A DNA stretch of 64,000 nucleotides from Pseudoduganella lurida (GCF_007830455.1 NZ_VLLB01000002.1:186001-250000), one strand, 5' to 3'; counted from the stretch's first letter, positions 8,495 to 18,309 are shown. The notes: generated from the letters alone by a model not told the origin. Made by a program: numbers and translations.

Positions 8495-9058
8495 ATGACC
8501 CTGCTCCCGCTGATCCTCCTGTGCGCACTGCTCGCTGCCGCCGTCTGGCACGACCTGCGCGCGCGCCGCATTCCGAATGCGGTCGTGCTGCCCGGCGCGC
8601 TGCTCGCGATCGCGCTGCATGCGCTGCTGCCGGCGGGCGACGGGCTGTTCGGCACACCGATGGGCGGGCTGGGCGTGCTGTCCGCGCTGGGCGGTTTCGC
8701 ATTGGGCCTGGCCTTCCTGCTGCCGCTGTACGCGCTGCGCATGATGGGTGCCGGCGACGTGAAGATGCTGGCGATGGTTGGCGCCTTCGTGGGTGCCGGC
8801 CAGATCCTCGCCGTCACCGTCGTCACGCTGCTGGCCGGCGCCGTGCTGGCACTGGCCGTGGCGGGCAGGCAGCGCCGGCTGCGCAGCCTGGTGGGCAATA
8901 CGGTGCACACGGCGCTGCATGCCACGCTGTCCGGCGTGCATGGCGCGATCCCCGTGCCCACCGCGGCAAGCGGTCGGCTGCCCTACGCGGTGGCCATCGC
9001 CACCGGCGCGCTGGCCTGCGTGCTGTGGCTGCGCGTCTTCGGGGAGCTGCCGCTGTGA
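8495..9058 (+). CDS. tadV: Prepilin peptidase TadV/CpaA (A24 aspartic protease)
   Basis: 187 residues, a polytopic inner-membrane protease that removes the leader of Flp and the TadE-type pseudopilins. The two catalytic aspartates are visible: D20 in AAVWHDLRARRIPN and D88 in the GxGD motif (MMGAGDVKML). It lacks the N-methylation domain of full PilD enzymes, as TadV should. Its stop overlaps the GTG of the next gene (GTGA), indicating translational coupling. Confidence 0.9.
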   Translation: MTLLPLILLCALLAAAVWHDLRARRIPNAVVLPGALLAIALHALLPAGDGLFGTPMGGLGVLSALGGFALGLAFLLPLYALRMMGAGDVKMLAMVGAFVGAGQILAVTVVTLLAGAVLALAVAGRQRRLRSLVGNTVHTALHATLSGVHGAIPVPTAASGRLPYAVAIATGALACVLWLRVFGELPL

Positions 9059-10449
9059 GCGTGAGCCTGCCGAACCCGCCGATGGCCCCGGCCGATGCGC
9101 GCGCGCCGCGCACCGTCGATGACACCGGCCTGCCGTTCCTGTTCCTGGCCGAGCTGCTGGCCAAGGTGCTGCACCAGCGCGGCCAGCTGCGCCTGGCCGA
9201 ACTGGCCGCGCACTTGAAACTCAATGTCAGCGTGATCGATCCGCTGATCGTGTTCCTGCGCGCCGAGAAGCTGTGCGAGGTCGTGCGCATCGGCAGTAGC
9301 GGCACGGATGCCGACATCTCCTACCTGCTGACGGAAACGGGCCGCCTGCGCGCCGCCGCGGCGCTGGGCCGCAATGCCTACGCCGGTCCGGCACCCGTCA
9401 CGCTGGCCGCCTACACGGCGCAGGTGGCGGCGCAGAGCGTGGCCGGCGTGCAGGTCACGCGCGCCCACATGGCCGCGGCGTTCGGCGGCATCGTCGCCAA
9501 CCCGCACGTGCTGGCGCAACTGGGTTCGGCGATGAATTCCGGCCGCGCGCTGTTCCTGCACGGCCTGGCCGGCAGCGGCAAGACCTACCTGGCCGAACGC
9601 CTGCGCGACCTGCTGACCGGCACCATCGCCGTGCCGCACGCGCTGATGGTGGACGGCGAAGTCATTCCCTTCTTCGACGCCGTGCAGCACCTGGCCGAAC
9701 ACGATACCGTCGCTGCCAGCCTGGGCCTGGACCGCGGCAGCGCGCCGGACATGCGCTGGGTGCGCGGCGTGCGCCGCCCTGCCGCGCTGGCCGGCGGCGA
9801 ACTGACGCTGGACATGCTGGACCTGCGCTTCGATCCGCACACCCGCATGTACCAGGCGCCCCCGCACCTGAAGTCGAACAACGGCATCTTCATCATCGAC
9901 GACCTGGGCCGCCAGCGCTGCTCGCCGGAAGCGCTGATGAACCGCTGGATCGTGCCGATGGACCGCAACGTCGACTACCTCACGCTGCACACGGGCCACA
10001 CCTTCCAGGTGCCGTTCGACGTGATCGTGGTGTTCTCGTCGAACTTCGTGCCGCACCGCCTGTCCGATGGCGCCTTCCTGCGCCGCCTCGGCTACAAGAT
10101 CGAGGTACCGCCCGCCTCGACCGACGAATACGCCCAGCTGTTCCGCCAGGCCTGCGCCGGCGCCGGCGTGGCGTTCGATGCCGAGGTCTTCGGCTACCTG
10201 CTGGACTGCCATGCGCAGCGCGGCGTGCCGCTGCTGGCCTGCTATCCGCGCGACCTGGTGCGCCAGCTGCGCGACCTGGCGCGCTACGAAGACCGCCCTG
10301 CGGAACTGAGCCGGCGCACGCTGGACTGGGCGTGGGAAAACTATTTCGCGGCAGCCGGCCAGGCCGGCGTCGCACTGGAACTGGAACGCCGCGAACGCGG
10401 CACGATGGACAACGGAAACCTCATGGAGAACACGCGTGCGAAATTCTAA
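9055..10449 (+). CDS. AAA+ ATPase with winged-helix-like N-terminus, tad locus component of unknown role
   Basis: 464 residues from the GTG at 9055, chosen because it overlaps the tadV stop as GTGA; GTG 9061 or ATG 9082 are alternatives. Residues about 25-105 look like a winged-helix domain (LAELLAKVLHQRGQLRLAEL, then a strand-rich wing). From about 135 an AAA+ module has Walker A GLAGSGKT (170-177), Walker B FIIDDLG (279-285) and a sensor-like strand VIVVFSSN. The lid follows. It resembles MoxR/RavA-like chaperone ATPases more than the TadA secretion ATPase. It sits inside the pilus operon and overlaps cpaB by 14 bases. It is not one of the standard Tad proteins; a regulatory or assembly-chaperone role is inference. 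Confidence 0.7.
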   Translation: MSVSLPNPPMAPADARAPRTVDDTGLPFLFLAELLAKVLHQRGQLRLAELAAHLKLNVSVIDPLIVFLRAEKLCEVVRIGSSGTDADISYLLTETGRLRAAAALGRNAYAGPAPVTLAAYTAQVAAQSVAGVQVTRAHMAAAFGGIVANPHVLAQLGSAMNSGRALFLHGLAGSGKTYLAERLRDLLTGTIAVPHALMVDGEVIPFFDAVQHLAEHDTVAASLGLDRGSAPDMRWVRGVRRPAALAGGELTLDMLDLRFDPHTRMYQAPPHLKSNNGIFIIDDLGRQRCSPEALMNRWIVPMDRNVDYLTLHTGHTFQVPFDVIVVFSSNFVPHRLSDGAFLRRLGYKIEVPPASTDEYAQLFRQACAGAGVAFDAEVFGYLLDCHAQRGVPLLACYPRDLVRQLRDLARYEDRPAELSRRTLDWAWENYFAAAGQAGVALELERRERGTMDNGNLMENTRAKF

Positions 10450-11284
10450 ATCACTGCTGATCATCGGCGTGGCGCTGCTGCTGGCGCTGGGCGCGGTGCT
10501 GGTGGCCGCGAAATGGATGGGCGACCAGGGTGCCGCCGGCACGCGCGTTGCGGTGGCCGCTGCCGATATCGGCCAGGGCAGCCGACTGACGGCTGCCAGC
10601 GTGCAGCTGGTCGAATGGCCGGCCGGCGCCGTGCCGGCCGGCGCCATCACGGATCCGAAGCTGCTGGAAGGCCGCATCACGCGCACCGACATCGGTCGCA
10701 GCGAACCCGTGCTGGAAACGAAACTGGCGCCGCCGGGCACCACGGGCGGCCTGTCCGCCGTCGTCGGTGCCGGCAAGCGGGCCATGACGGTGCGCGTCAA
10801 CGACGTGGTCGGCGTGGCCGGCTTCGCGCTGCCGGGCAACTACGTGGACATCCTCGTCAACCTGCAGGGCCAGGGTGGCGACAACGGCATGCAGCAGCAG
10901 CCGATCTCGAAGATCGTGCTGGAGCGGATCGTGGTGCTGGCCGTGGCGCAGGAATCGAACCGCGACGACACGAAGCCGAAGGTCGTCAATGCCGTGACGC
11001 TGGAACTGACGCCCGACCAGGTGGAGAAGCTCGACCTGGCACGCAGCATCGGTTCGCTGTCGCTCGTGCTGCGCAACCAGATCGACCCGCAGCCGGCCAA
11101 TACCACGGGCGCCACGCGCGAATCCGTGCTCGGCCTGCCGCCGCAGAAAGCGGTCGTGGCCGCGCCGGCGCGCAGCGAAGCCCCTGCCCGTCCCGCCACG
11201 CCGGCCTCCGTTCCCGCTCCCCGCGCGAGCGAAGGTGTCCTCGTGATCCGCGGCCTCGACGCCGCACCGCAAGCATTCCATTGA
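10436..11284 (+). CDS. cpaB: Flp pilus assembly protein CpaB/RcpC
   Basis: 282 residues from the GTG at 10436, which starts inside the end of the AAA+ gene. There is one N-terminal membrane helix (LLIIGVALLLALGAVLVAA). A SAF domain (about 35-100: VAVAADIGQGSRLTAASVQLVEWPAGAVP) and an RcpC domain (MTVRVNDVVGVAGFALPGNYVDI) follow. The tail is rich in proline and alanine. CpaB works in the periplasm with the CpaC secretin to form the outer-membrane gate for the pilus. cpaC begins four bases after the stop. Confidence 0.9.
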   Translation: MRNSKSLLIIGVALLLALGAVLVAAKWMGDQGAAGTRVAVAAADIGQGSRLTAASVQLVEWPAGAVPAGAITDPKLLEGRITRTDIGRSEPVLETKLAPPGTTGGLSAVVGAGKRAMTVRVNDVVGVAGFALPGNYVDILVNLQGQGGDNGMQQQPISKIVLERIVVLAVAQESNRDDTKPKVVNAVTLELTPDQVEKLDLARSIGSLSLVLRNQIDPQPANTTGATRESVLGLPPQKAVVAAPARSEAPARPATPASVPAPRASEGVLVIRGLDAAPQAFH

Positions 11285-11288
11285 GACC

Positions 11289-12812
11289 ATGACGCACGCT
11301 TACAATAAAACCCTGCTGGCCTGCGCACTGGCGCTGGCAGCGAACGCCAGCCTGGCGGCGAAAGCCGCGCCGGCCGCGCCCGTGATGACGGCGAAACCGG
11401 CCGCGGCGACGGACTGCATCGACCTGCTGGGCCGCGGCGAGACCGTGCAGCGCCTGGAACTGGTGCGCGGCAAGTCCATGCTGAAGCGCTTCTGCACGCC
11501 GGCTGCGCAGGTCACCGTCGGCGCGCCGGACATCGCCAACGTGGTGGTGCCGAATGCAACGGAAGTGGTCATCGTGGCGCGCAGCGTGGGCACGACCAAC
11601 CTGATCGTGTCGACCCGCGACAAGCGCTCCACCGTGTTCGACATCGCCGTCACCATCGACACCGCGCCGCTGCGTACCCAGTTCGACGCGCTGTTCCCGG
11701 CCGAGAAGGACATCCATATCGGCAGCGCCGGCAATGCGCTGGTGCTGTCCGGCGTGGTCAGCGACGCGCCAACGGCGGCTTCCCTGATGGCCCTGGCGAC
11801 GGCGTTCCAGGAAGCCGGCACGCAGGCGGCCGGCGCACCGGCTGCCGGCGCAGGTTCGCCGCCGGCCGGTGGCCTCACCCTCACGCTTACCCCGGCCGGT
11901 GCGGCGTCGGCAGCACCATCGGCATCGGCATCGGCGCCCAAGGTGCTGAACATGCTGCAGATCGCGGCGCCGCAGCAGGTGCTGCTGGAGGTGAAGATCG
12001 CCGAGGTATCCAAGTCGCTGGTGGACCAGCTGGGTGCCAGCCTCGGTTACTCGAAGACCAATGGCAGCTGGACGTACGGCATCCTCTCCAGCCTGCTGGC
12101 CGACACGGGCAACACGCTGGGCGCCGTGAAGAACGCCGCCACCGCGTCGGCCCGCCTGATGATCGACGGCGAGAAGCGCGACGGCCTCGTGAAAATCCTG
12201 GCCGAGCCGACCGTGATGGCCATCAGCGGCCAGGAGGCCAGCTTCCTCGCCGGCGGCAAGATCTTCATCCCCGTGGCCCAGAACAATTCCAGCGGCATAC
12301 CCACCATCACGCTGGAAGAAAAGGAATACGGCGTGGCCGTGAAGTTCATGCCGACCGTGCTGGCGGGCGGGCGCATCAACCTGCGCGTGGCGCCGGAAGT
12401 CTCGGAGCTGAACCGCGAAGGCATCGGCCTCAGTACCTCGACGTCGAACGCCACCGCGATCCTGCCGGCGTTCACCACGCGCCGCGCCAGCACCACCGTG
12501 CAGCTGCAGGATGGGGAGAGCTTCGCCATCGGCGGCCTGATACGCAACAACGTGACCAGCAATATCAAGCGCTTCCCCTTCCTCGGCGACGTGCCGGTGC
12601 TGGGCACCCTGTTCCGCAGCAGCGACTTCCAGAACGACCGCTCGGAGCTCGTGTTCATCGTGACGCCGCACCTGGCCAAGCCGCTGCCGGCGCAGCCGCG
12701 CCTGCCGACGGACGACTACGTGCAGCCGACGCGCAACGAGTTCCTGCTGGGCGGACAGCAGGAAGGCAAGGCACGCCCCGACGCCGCCAAAGACGTGAAG
12801 GAAACCCCATGA
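11289..12812 (+). CDS. cpaC: Outer-membrane secretin CpaC/RcpA of the Tad pilus
   Basis: 507 residues. A signal peptide (to about residue 25) is followed by an N-terminal pilus-gate domain (about 45-140), a BON-like segment, and a low-complexity Ala/Gly/Ser/Pro stretch at about 180-215. The secretin core runs to about 460: ILAEPTVMAISGQEASFLAG, FPFLGDVPVLGTLFRS and the closing ELVFIVTPHLAKPL are its hallmark segments. Two cysteines near the N-terminus (TDCIDL, RFCTPAA) may pair. It forms the outer-membrane ring through which Flp pili pass. The stop overlaps the next gene as ATGA. Confidence 0.92.
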   Translation: MTHAYNKTLLACALALAANASLAAKAAPAAPVMTAKPAAATDCIDLLGRGETVQRLELVRGKSMLKRFCTPAAQVTVGAPDIANVVVPNATEVVIVARSVGTTNLIVSTRDKRSTVFDIAVTIDTAPLRTQFDALFPAEKDIHIGSAGNALVLSGVVSDAPTAASLMALATAFQEAGTQAAGAPAAGAGSPPAGGLTLTLTPAGAASAAPSASASAPKVLNMLQIAAPQQVLLEVKIAEVSKSLVDQLGASLGYSKTNGSWTYGILSSLLADTGNTLGAVKNAATASARLMIDGEKRDGLVKILAEPTVMAISGQEASFLAGGKIFIPVAQNNSSGIPTITLEEKEYGVAVKFMPTVLAGGRINLRVAPEVSELNREGIGLSTSTSNATAILPAFTTRRASTTVQLQDGESFAIGGLIRNNVTSNIKRFPFLGDVPVLGTLFRSSDFQNDRSELVFIVTPHLAKPLPAQPRLPTDDYVQPTRNEFLLGGQQEGKARPDAAKDVKETP

Positions 12813-13069
12813 AGCATCTCCACTCCGCCACCACGCTGGCACTGGCAATGAGCGTGGCCCTCGCCGGTTGCGCCGCGCCGGAACGCTCCGCCAACGGCCA
12901 CACCGTGCGCGCCGTCATGGCCAGCCAGATCGTGCCGCCGCAGCCGCACGAGCCGGGCGGCACCGAAGCCGGGCCCGCCGTTGCCGGCTACGCCAACTAC
13001 CAGCGCTCGTACGAGTCGCCCACGCCGCAGAATGGCAGCGCCATGGTCGGCTCCGGCTTCGGCAAGTAA
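12809..13069 (+). CDS. Small lipoprotein of the tad operon
   Basis: 86 residues with a clear lipoprotein signal (LALAMSVALAGC, acylated cysteine at 21) and a mature part of about 65 residues rich in Pro, Gly, Ala and Ser with no recognisable domain. It lies exactly where tad loci carry the secretin-associated outer-membrane protein RcpB or a pilotin-like CpaD. By position it may help CpaC insert in the outer membrane, but the sequence is too short and too low in complexity to prove homology. ATG overlaps the cpaC stop. Confidence 0.75.
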   Translation: MKHLHSATTLALAMSVALAGCAAPERSANGHTVRAVMASQIVPPQPHEPGGTEAGPAVAGYANYQRSYESPTPQNGSAMVGSGFGK

Positions 13070-13079
13070 GGAACCACCC

Positions 13080-14264
13080 ATGAAAATTGCAGTCCTGTCG
13101 CGCGACGACCGCCACCTGATCGAGCTGGCCCGCCAGTTGCGTTCGCGCCCCGGCGCCGACGAGGTGGACATGATCGCCGGTACCCCCGAGCGCCTGACCA
13201 CGCTGGCCGACGAGGCCGTGCCCGATGTGCTGGTGGTGGACCAGCCGCGCGCCGAAGAAGGTGACCTGGACCAGCTGGAACGGCTGGGCCACCTGTTCCC
13301 GCGCATGGCCTTCATCGTGCTGTCGAGCGACCTGTCCCAGGAATTCCTGCTGCGCGCCATGCGTGCCGGCGTGCGCGAAGTGCTGCCCGCTGCCCCGGCC
13401 CTGGCCGTGCTGGCACAGGCGCTGGACCGCATTGCCGAGAAGCTGGGCAACCAGGGCGGCGCCAACGGCCGGGTGCTGGCGTTCATTTCCTGCAAGGGCG
13501 GCAGCGGTTCCACGTTCCTGGCCACCAACCTGGCGTACGCGCTGTCGGCGGGCGGCAGCAAGCGCGTGGCGCTGATCGACATGAACCTGCAGTTCGGCGA
13601 CGCCTCGCTGTTCGTCTCCGACGTCAAACCGCTGGCCACGCTGTCCGATGTCGCCACCCAGATCCACCGCCTCGACCCGTCGTTCCTGGCCTCGAGCATG
13701 GTCAGCGTGACGCCGAACTACAGCGTGCTGGCCGCGCCGTCCGATCCGGCCCATGCCAGCGACGTGAAGCCCGAACACATCGACGCGATCGTCAAGCTGG
13801 CGCGCCGTCAGTACGACTTCATCGTGCTGGACGTGGGCCGCAGCCTGGACCCCGTGAGCATCCGCGCGCTGGACCATGCGGACACCATCTATCCGGTGCT
13901 GCAGATGACGCTGCCGTACATCCGCGACGGCAAGCGCCTGCTGACCGTGTTCCGCAACCTGGACTACGGCAAGGACAAGGTCGAGCTGATCGTCAACCGC
14001 CACGACAAGAACAGCGACATCCGCCTGAAGGACCTGGAGGATGCGTTCGAGACGACGGCGCTGCGCACCATGCCGAACCACTACGATGCGGCGGCGAAGT
14101 CCGTCAACCAGGGCGTGCCGATCACGCGGCTGGCGCCGGACAGCCCGCTGTCGGCCGCGCTGGCCGACATGGCGCGCACGCTCACCGGCGAAACGGCCCC
14201 CCAGAAGGGTGCCGGCATGATGTCGCGGCTGTTCGGCCGCCGCGCCGCGGCGCCCGCGGCCTGA
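13080..14264 (+). CDS. tadZ: TadZ/CpaE-type pilus localisation ATPase
   Basis: 394 residues from the ATG at 13080, next to the site AAGGAACC; the frame stays open upstream into the lipoprotein gene but without a start signal. An atypical receiver domain fills residues 1-115 (D54 in DVLVVDQPRA). A ParA/MinD-like ATPase follows, with deviant Walker A SCKGGSGST (137-145) and the switch segment DFIVLDVGRSLD. TadZ proteins act in the cytoplasm, mark the pole or site of pilus assembly and recruit TadA. The C-terminus is Arg/Ala-rich. Confidence 0.9.
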   Translation: MKIAVLSRDDRHLIELARQLRSRPGADEVDMIAGTPERLTTLADEAVPDVLVVDQPRAEEGDLDQLERLGHLFPRMAFIVLSSDLSQEFLLRAMRAGVREVLPAAPALAVLAQALDRIAEKLGNQGGANGRVLAFISCKGGSGSTFLATNLAYALSAGGSKRVALIDMNLQFGDASLFVSDVKPLATLSDVATQIHRLDPSFLASSMVSVTPNYSVLAAPSDPAHASDVKPEHIDAIVKLARRQYDFIVLDVGRSLDPVSIRALDHADTIYPVLQMTLPYIRDGKRLLTVFRNLDYGKDKVELIVNRHDKNSDIRLKDLEDAFETTALRTMPNHYDAAAKSVNQGVPITRLAPDSPLSAALADMARTLTGETAPQKGAGMMSRLFGRRAAAPAA

Positions 14265-14296
14265 TACGGGCAAGCCCGACCTAGCGAGACCCCACG

Positions 14297-15667
14297 ATGA
14301 ACATGCCCTCCTCCTCCCTGCGCGAACGCCTCGGCAGCGGCACGCCGCGCGCCACGGCCCAGCGCGGCCCGATCGACAACCGCGCCTATCACCAGCTCAA
14401 AAGCCGCATCCACGAGGCGCTGCTGGACCGCATCGACCTGGAAAGCATGCAGCGCCTGACGCCGGACCAGATCCGCCAGGAGCTGCGCCTGCTGGTGGAG
14501 CGCCTGCTCGAAGAAGAGATGGTCGTCATCAACGACGCCGAACGCAAGACGCTCACGCGCGACATCCAGAACGAGATGCTGGGCTTCGGCCCGCTGGAGC
14601 CGCTGCTGGAAGATCCGACCGTCTCCGACATCCTGGTCAACACGCACAAGCAGGTGTACGTGGAGCGGCGCGGCAAGCTGGAACTGACGGACGTGACCTT
14701 CACGGACGATGCCCACCTGATGAAGATCATCGACAAGATCGTCTCGCGCGTGGGCCGCCGCATCGACGAATCGAGCCCGATGGTCGATGCGCGCCTGCCG
14801 GACGGCTCGCGCGTCAACGCCATCATTCCGCCGCTGGCGATCGACGGTCCCGTGATGTCGATCCGCCGCTTCTCGGCCGATCCGCTGCGCCTGGCCGACC
14901 TGGTCTCCTACGGCAGCGTGACGGCCGACATGGCCGAAGTGCTGCAGGGCCTGGGCAAGGCAAAGGTCAACATCCTGATCTCGGGCGGCACGGGCAGCGG
15001 CAAGACCACGATGCTGAACGTGATCTCCGGCTTCATCAACCAGACCGAACGCATCGTGACGGTGGAAGATGCCGCCGAGCTGCAGCTGCAGCAGCCGCAC
15101 GTGGTGCGCCTGGAAACGCGGCCCGCCAATATCGAGGGCAAGGGCGAAGTGAGCCAGCGCGCGCTGGTGCGCAATGCACTGCGGATGCGCCCGGACCGCA
15201 TCATCCTGGGTGAAGTCCGTGGTGCCGAAGCGCTGGACATGCTGGGCGCCATGAACACGGGCCACGAAGGCTCGATGGCCACCATCCACGCCAACACGCC
15301 ACGCGACGCGCTCACGCGCCTGGAAAACATGGTCAGCATGGCCGCCGGCAACCTGCCGCCGCGCGCCATGCGCCAGCAGATCAGCTCCGCCGTGGGCGTC
15401 GTCGTGCAGGTCTCGCGCCTCACCGACGGCAAGCGCAAGGTGCTGTCGATCTCGGAGGTGACGGGCATGGAAGGCGATGTCATCACGATGCAGGAAATCT
15501 TCTCGTACAAGCAGACCGGCGTGGCCGAAGACGGCACGGTGCTCGGCCACTTCAGCGCCAGCGGCGTGCGGCCCCGCTTTGCCGAACGCCTGCGCACCTT
15601 CGGCGTGCACCTGTCGCCGCAAGTGTTCGAGCCGAAGATCGAACACGGTCGGGAAATCGTGCGATGA
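14297..15667 (+). CDS. tadA: Tad secretion ATPase TadA/CpaF
   Basis: 456 residues, a hexameric GspE/VirB11-family ATPase powering extension and probably retraction of Flp pili at the inner membrane. Visible motifs are the N-terminal [20 protein letters not shown] region, Walker A GGTGSGKT (230-237), an Asp-box region with [14 protein letters not shown], the Walker B and surroundings [18 protein letters not shown], and the His-box [13 protein letters not shown]. The stop overlaps the tadB start as ATGA. Confidence 0.95.
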   Translation: MNMPSSSLRERLGSGTPRATAQRGPIDNRAYHQLKSRIHEALLDRIDLESMQRLTPDQIRQELRLLVERLLEEEMVVINDAERKTLTRDIQNEMLGFGPLEPLLEDPTVSDILVNTHKQVYVERRGKLELTDVTFTDDAHLMKIIDKIVSRVGRRIDESSPMVDARLPDGSRVNAIIPPLAIDGPVMSIRRFSADPLRLADLVSYGSVTADMAEVLQGLGKAKVNILISGGTGSGKTTMLNVISGFINQTERIVTVEDAAELQLQQPHVVRLETRPANIEGKGEVSQRALVRNALRMRPDRIILGEVRGAEALDMLGAMNTGHEGSMATIHANTPRDALTRLENMVSMAAGNLPPRAMRQQISSAVGVVVQVSRLTDGKRKVLSISEVTGMEGDVITMQEIFSYKQTGVAEDGTVLGHFSASGVRPRFAERLRTFGVHLSPQVFEPKIEHGREIVR

Positions 15668-16638
15668 ACCTGACGTTCGTGCTGTTCGTCGCGCTGCTGT
15701 TCGCGGCCGTGATGCTGCTGGTCTGGGGCGTCTGGACCGGCTGGGCCGCGCACCGCGATCCGGAAGCGGAACGGGTGGCGCGCCGCCTGCGCAACATCAT
15801 CGGGGGCGAGGTGCGCCAGTCCGACGTGACCATCGTCAAGGCCCGCCGCCTCAGCGACAGTCCCGAGATGGACGTGCTGCTGCGCCGCCTGCCGGGAACG
15901 CTCGTGCTGGACCGCATGCTGGTGCAGGCCGGCGCACGCTACCTGGTGGCGCGGCTGCTGGCCTACTGCGGCACCGGCTTCCTGGCCGGCCTGCTGGGCG
16001 GACTGTTCCTGGCGCTGCCCGGCATCGCCGTGGCGGCCCTGGGCCTGGCCGGTGCCGGCCTGCCGCTGCTGCAGCTGACGCGCGCGCGCGATGCCCGCCT
16101 GGCCCGCTTCGAGCGCCAGCTGCCGGAAGCGCTGGACATGATGAGCCGCGCGATGCGCGCCGGCCATGCCTTCCCCACCGCGCTGAAACTGGTCGGCGAC
16201 GAGATGGACGCGCCGCTCGGCGAAGAGTTCAAGGCCGCCTTCGACGAGGTCAATTTCGGCATCGGCATGGGCGATGCGCTCAACAACCTGGCGGGACGCG
16301 TGCCCAGCATGGACCTGCAGTACTTCGTGGTGGCCGTGCTGATCCAGCGCGAGACGGGCGGCAACCTGACGGAGCTGCTGACCTCCATCAGCAGCATCAT
16401 CCGCGACCGGCACCGCCTGCAGGGCCAGGTGCGCATCCTGTCCGCCGAGGGCCGCATGTCGGCATGGATCCTGTGCCTGCTGCCGTTCGGCGCCGGCCTG
16501 GCCATGTACCTCACGAGTCCCGACTCCATCCTCCTGCTCGTCACGGACCCGGGCGGCCGCAAGATGGTCGGCGCGTGCGCCGTCATGATGCTGATCGGCG
16601 TTTTCTCGATCCGCAAGATCGTGCGCATCCGCGTCTAG
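15664..16638 (+). CDS. tadB: Tad inner-membrane platform protein TadB
   Basis: 324 residues with a type II secretion F (T2SF) domain at about 130-290 ([20 protein letters not shown], then [20 protein letters not shown]). An N-terminal helix and membrane helices around 95-125, 265-285 and at the C-terminus are also seen. With TadC it forms the platform that couples TadA to pilus assembly. Translationally coupled to tadA by a four-base overlap. Confidence 0.93.
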   Translation: MNLTFVLFVALLFAAVMLLVWGVWTGWAAHRDPEAERVARRLRNIIGGEVRQSDVTIVKARRLSDSPEMDVLLRRLPGTLVLDRMLVQAGARYLVARLLAYCGTGFLAGLLGGLFLALPGIAVAALGLAGAGLPLLQLTRARDARLARFERQLPEALDMMSRAMRAGHAFPTALKLVGDEMDAPLGEEFKAAFDEVNFGIGMGDALNNLAGRVPSMDLQYFVVAVLIQRETGGNLTELLTSISSIIRDRHRLQGQVRILSAEGRMSAWILCLLPFGAGLAMYLTSPDSILLLVTDPGGRKMVGACAVMMLIGVFSIRKIVRIRV

Positions 16639-16647
16639 GATTCTCCA

Positions 16648-17583
16648 ATGAACCCCATGCAAATCGTTATCCTGGCCGGCCTGTTCGTCGTGATCTTCTG
16701 TGTCGTCGCGCTGGCGATGCTGCTGCTCACCCGCGACCCCGTCAAGGGCCGCCTGTCCGCCCTGGACGAACGCGAGACGGCCGCGCCCCGCGGCGAGGAC
16801 TGGCTGGCGCGCCTGTCGCAGCTGGCCGCGCCATTGGCCAAGCTGTCGGTGCCGGCGGACGGCTGGGAGAACTCGCCCGTGCGCCGCCGCTTCATCAATG
16901 CGGGCTGGCGGGCGCCATCGACGCCGGGCCTGTTCCATGCGGGGAAAACCGCCCTCACCGTCGGCCTGCCGCTGATCGCCTGGCTGGTGCTGCGCGCGGA
17001 TCCGCAGCGCGACAGCAGCATCATGCTGTTCTGGCTGGTCATTGCCGCCGCCGTGGGGTACTACCTGCCCGACCTGGTCCTGAAGCGCCGCATCGCGCTG
17101 CGCCAGCGCGAGATCTTCGAGTCGTTCCCCGATGCGCTGGACCTGATGACCGTGTGCGTGGAAGCAGGCCTGGCGATGGATGCGGCGCTGTCCCGCGTGG
17201 GCGCCGAAATCGGCCTGAAGAGCCCGGTGCTGGCCGACGAACTGCAGCTCGTCACCCTGGAACTGCGCGCCGGCAGCGCGAAGGACAAGGCACTGCGCAA
17301 CCTGGCGCTGCGCACCGGCGTGGAGGACGTGGATGCACTGGCGAAGATGCTGATCCAGGCGGACCGCTTCGGCACCAGCGTGGGCGTGGCGCTGCGCGTG
17401 CAGTCGGAACAGCTGCGCACGCGCCGCCGCCAGATGGTGGAAGAACAGGCGGCCAAGATCGCGACGAAGCTGCTGTTCCCGCTGATCTTCTTCATTTTCC
17501 CCAGCCTGCTGCTGGTGCTGCTGGGACCGGCGATCCTGCAGATCATGAAGGCGATCACGCCGATGATGGGGGCCGCCGGCTGA
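16648..17583 (+). CDS. tadC: Tad inner-membrane platform protein TadC
   Basis: 311 residues, second T2SF-type platform protein. The T2SF region is [23 protein letters not shown] to [23 protein letters not shown] (about 165-255), and the last helix is [23 protein letters not shown]. It is the last gene of the plus-strand tad run; no TPR protein TadD follows, which is unusual. The stop is 12 bases from the convergent glutathione peroxidase gene and no terminator is seen. Confidence 0.93.
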   Translation: MNPMQIVILAGLFVVIFCVVALAMLLLTRDPVKGRLSALDERETAAPRGEDWLARLSQLAAPLAKLSVPADGWENSPVRRRFINAGWRAPSTPGLFHAGKTALTVGLPLIAWLVLRADPQRDSSIMLFWLVIAAAVGYYLPDLVLKRRIALRQREIFESFPDALDLMTVCVEAGLAMDAALSRVGAEIGLKSPVLADELQLVTLELRAGSAKDKALRNLALRTGVEDVDALAKMLIQADRFGTSVGVALRVQSEQLRTRRRQMVEEQAAKIATKLLFPLIFFIFPSLLLVLLGPAILQIMKAITPMMGAAG

Positions 17584-17595
17584 CGGCCCGGCAGC

Positions 17596-18144
17596 TCAGC
17601 CCAGCGCCGCCTCGATCGCGGCGACGAGCGCCTGGTCGTCCGGCAGCACATCCGGTGCGAAACGCGCGATGACCTTGCCGTCGCGGCCCACCACGAACTT
17701 CTCGAAGTTCCACATCACGTCCGTCGCCGCCTTCGGCTGCAGGCCATGCTCCTTCAGCTTGGCGAGCAGCTGGCCGCCGGCCGCCGGCTGTGCGGCCGGC
17801 TGTTCGGCGATCAGCTCCTCGTACAGCGGATGGCGGCTGTTGCCGTTGACGGGGATCTTCTCGAACATGGGGAAGCGCACGCCGTAGTTGCGCTGGCAGA
17901 AATCGTGGATCTCTTCCGACGTGCCCGGTTCCTGCGCGCCGAAGTCGTTGCTGGGAAAGCCCAGCACGACAAGGCCGCGCTCCTCGTATTTGCCGAACAG
18001 GGCTTCGAGCCCCGTGTACTGCGGCGTCAGGCCGCATTGCGATGCCACGTTCACCACCAGCAGCACCTTGCCCCGGTACTCGCCCAGCGTGGCCGCCCCG
18101 CCTTCCAGCCGCCGCAGCGGAATGTCGTACAGATGTTGGCTCAT
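17596..18144 (-). CDS. Glutathione peroxidase family protein
   Basis: 182 residues with the peroxidase triad C37 (VNVASQCGLT), Q71 (NDFGAQEPG) and W145/N146 (MWNFEKF). The active-site residue is cysteine rather than selenocysteine, so the enzyme probably works with thioredoxin or glutathione on hydrogen peroxide or lipid peroxides, as bacterial BtuE/Gpx proteins do. There is no signal peptide; it is cytoplasmic. Compared with the family it has a short Ala/Gln/Pro-rich insertion at 113-125. It stands alone, convergent with tadC. Confidence 0.92.
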   Translation of the reverse strand: MSQHLYDIPLRRLEGGAATLGEYRGKVLLVVNVASQCGLTPQYTGLEALFGKYEERGLVVLGFPSNDFGAQEPGTSEEIHDFCQRNYGVRFPMFEKIPVNGNSRHPLYEELIAEQPAAQPAAGGQLLAKLKEHGLQPKAATDVMWNFEKFVVGRDGKVIARFAPDVLPDDQALVAAIEAALG

Positions 18145-18212
18145 GATCGTCCCGCAAGAAGTTGGACCACCACTTTACCCCAACGCGCCACCGGCCGTCG
18201 TCCCGCCGACAG

Positions 18213-18263
18213 TCGAGCTCGTGTCCATGTCAGGGTCTGACCCCAGGGTGGACACGAACTCGA
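18213..18263. repeat. Nested intergenic palindrome
   Basis: Arms 18213-18227 and 18249-18263 pair at 14 of 15 positions (TCGTGTCCA against TGGACACGA). The loop itself holds GGGTCTGACCC, a second inverted repeat. There is no T-run. It lies between the glutathione peroxidase and S9 peptidase genes. The core CTGACCCCAG recurs in the intergenic element at 48572-48637, which suggests a dispersed palindromic repeat family. Confidence 0.6.
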
Positions 18264-18309
18264 CCGCGGTGAGTCAGCATCGACACTCACCGCGCAGTGA
18301 CCTCCTGTT

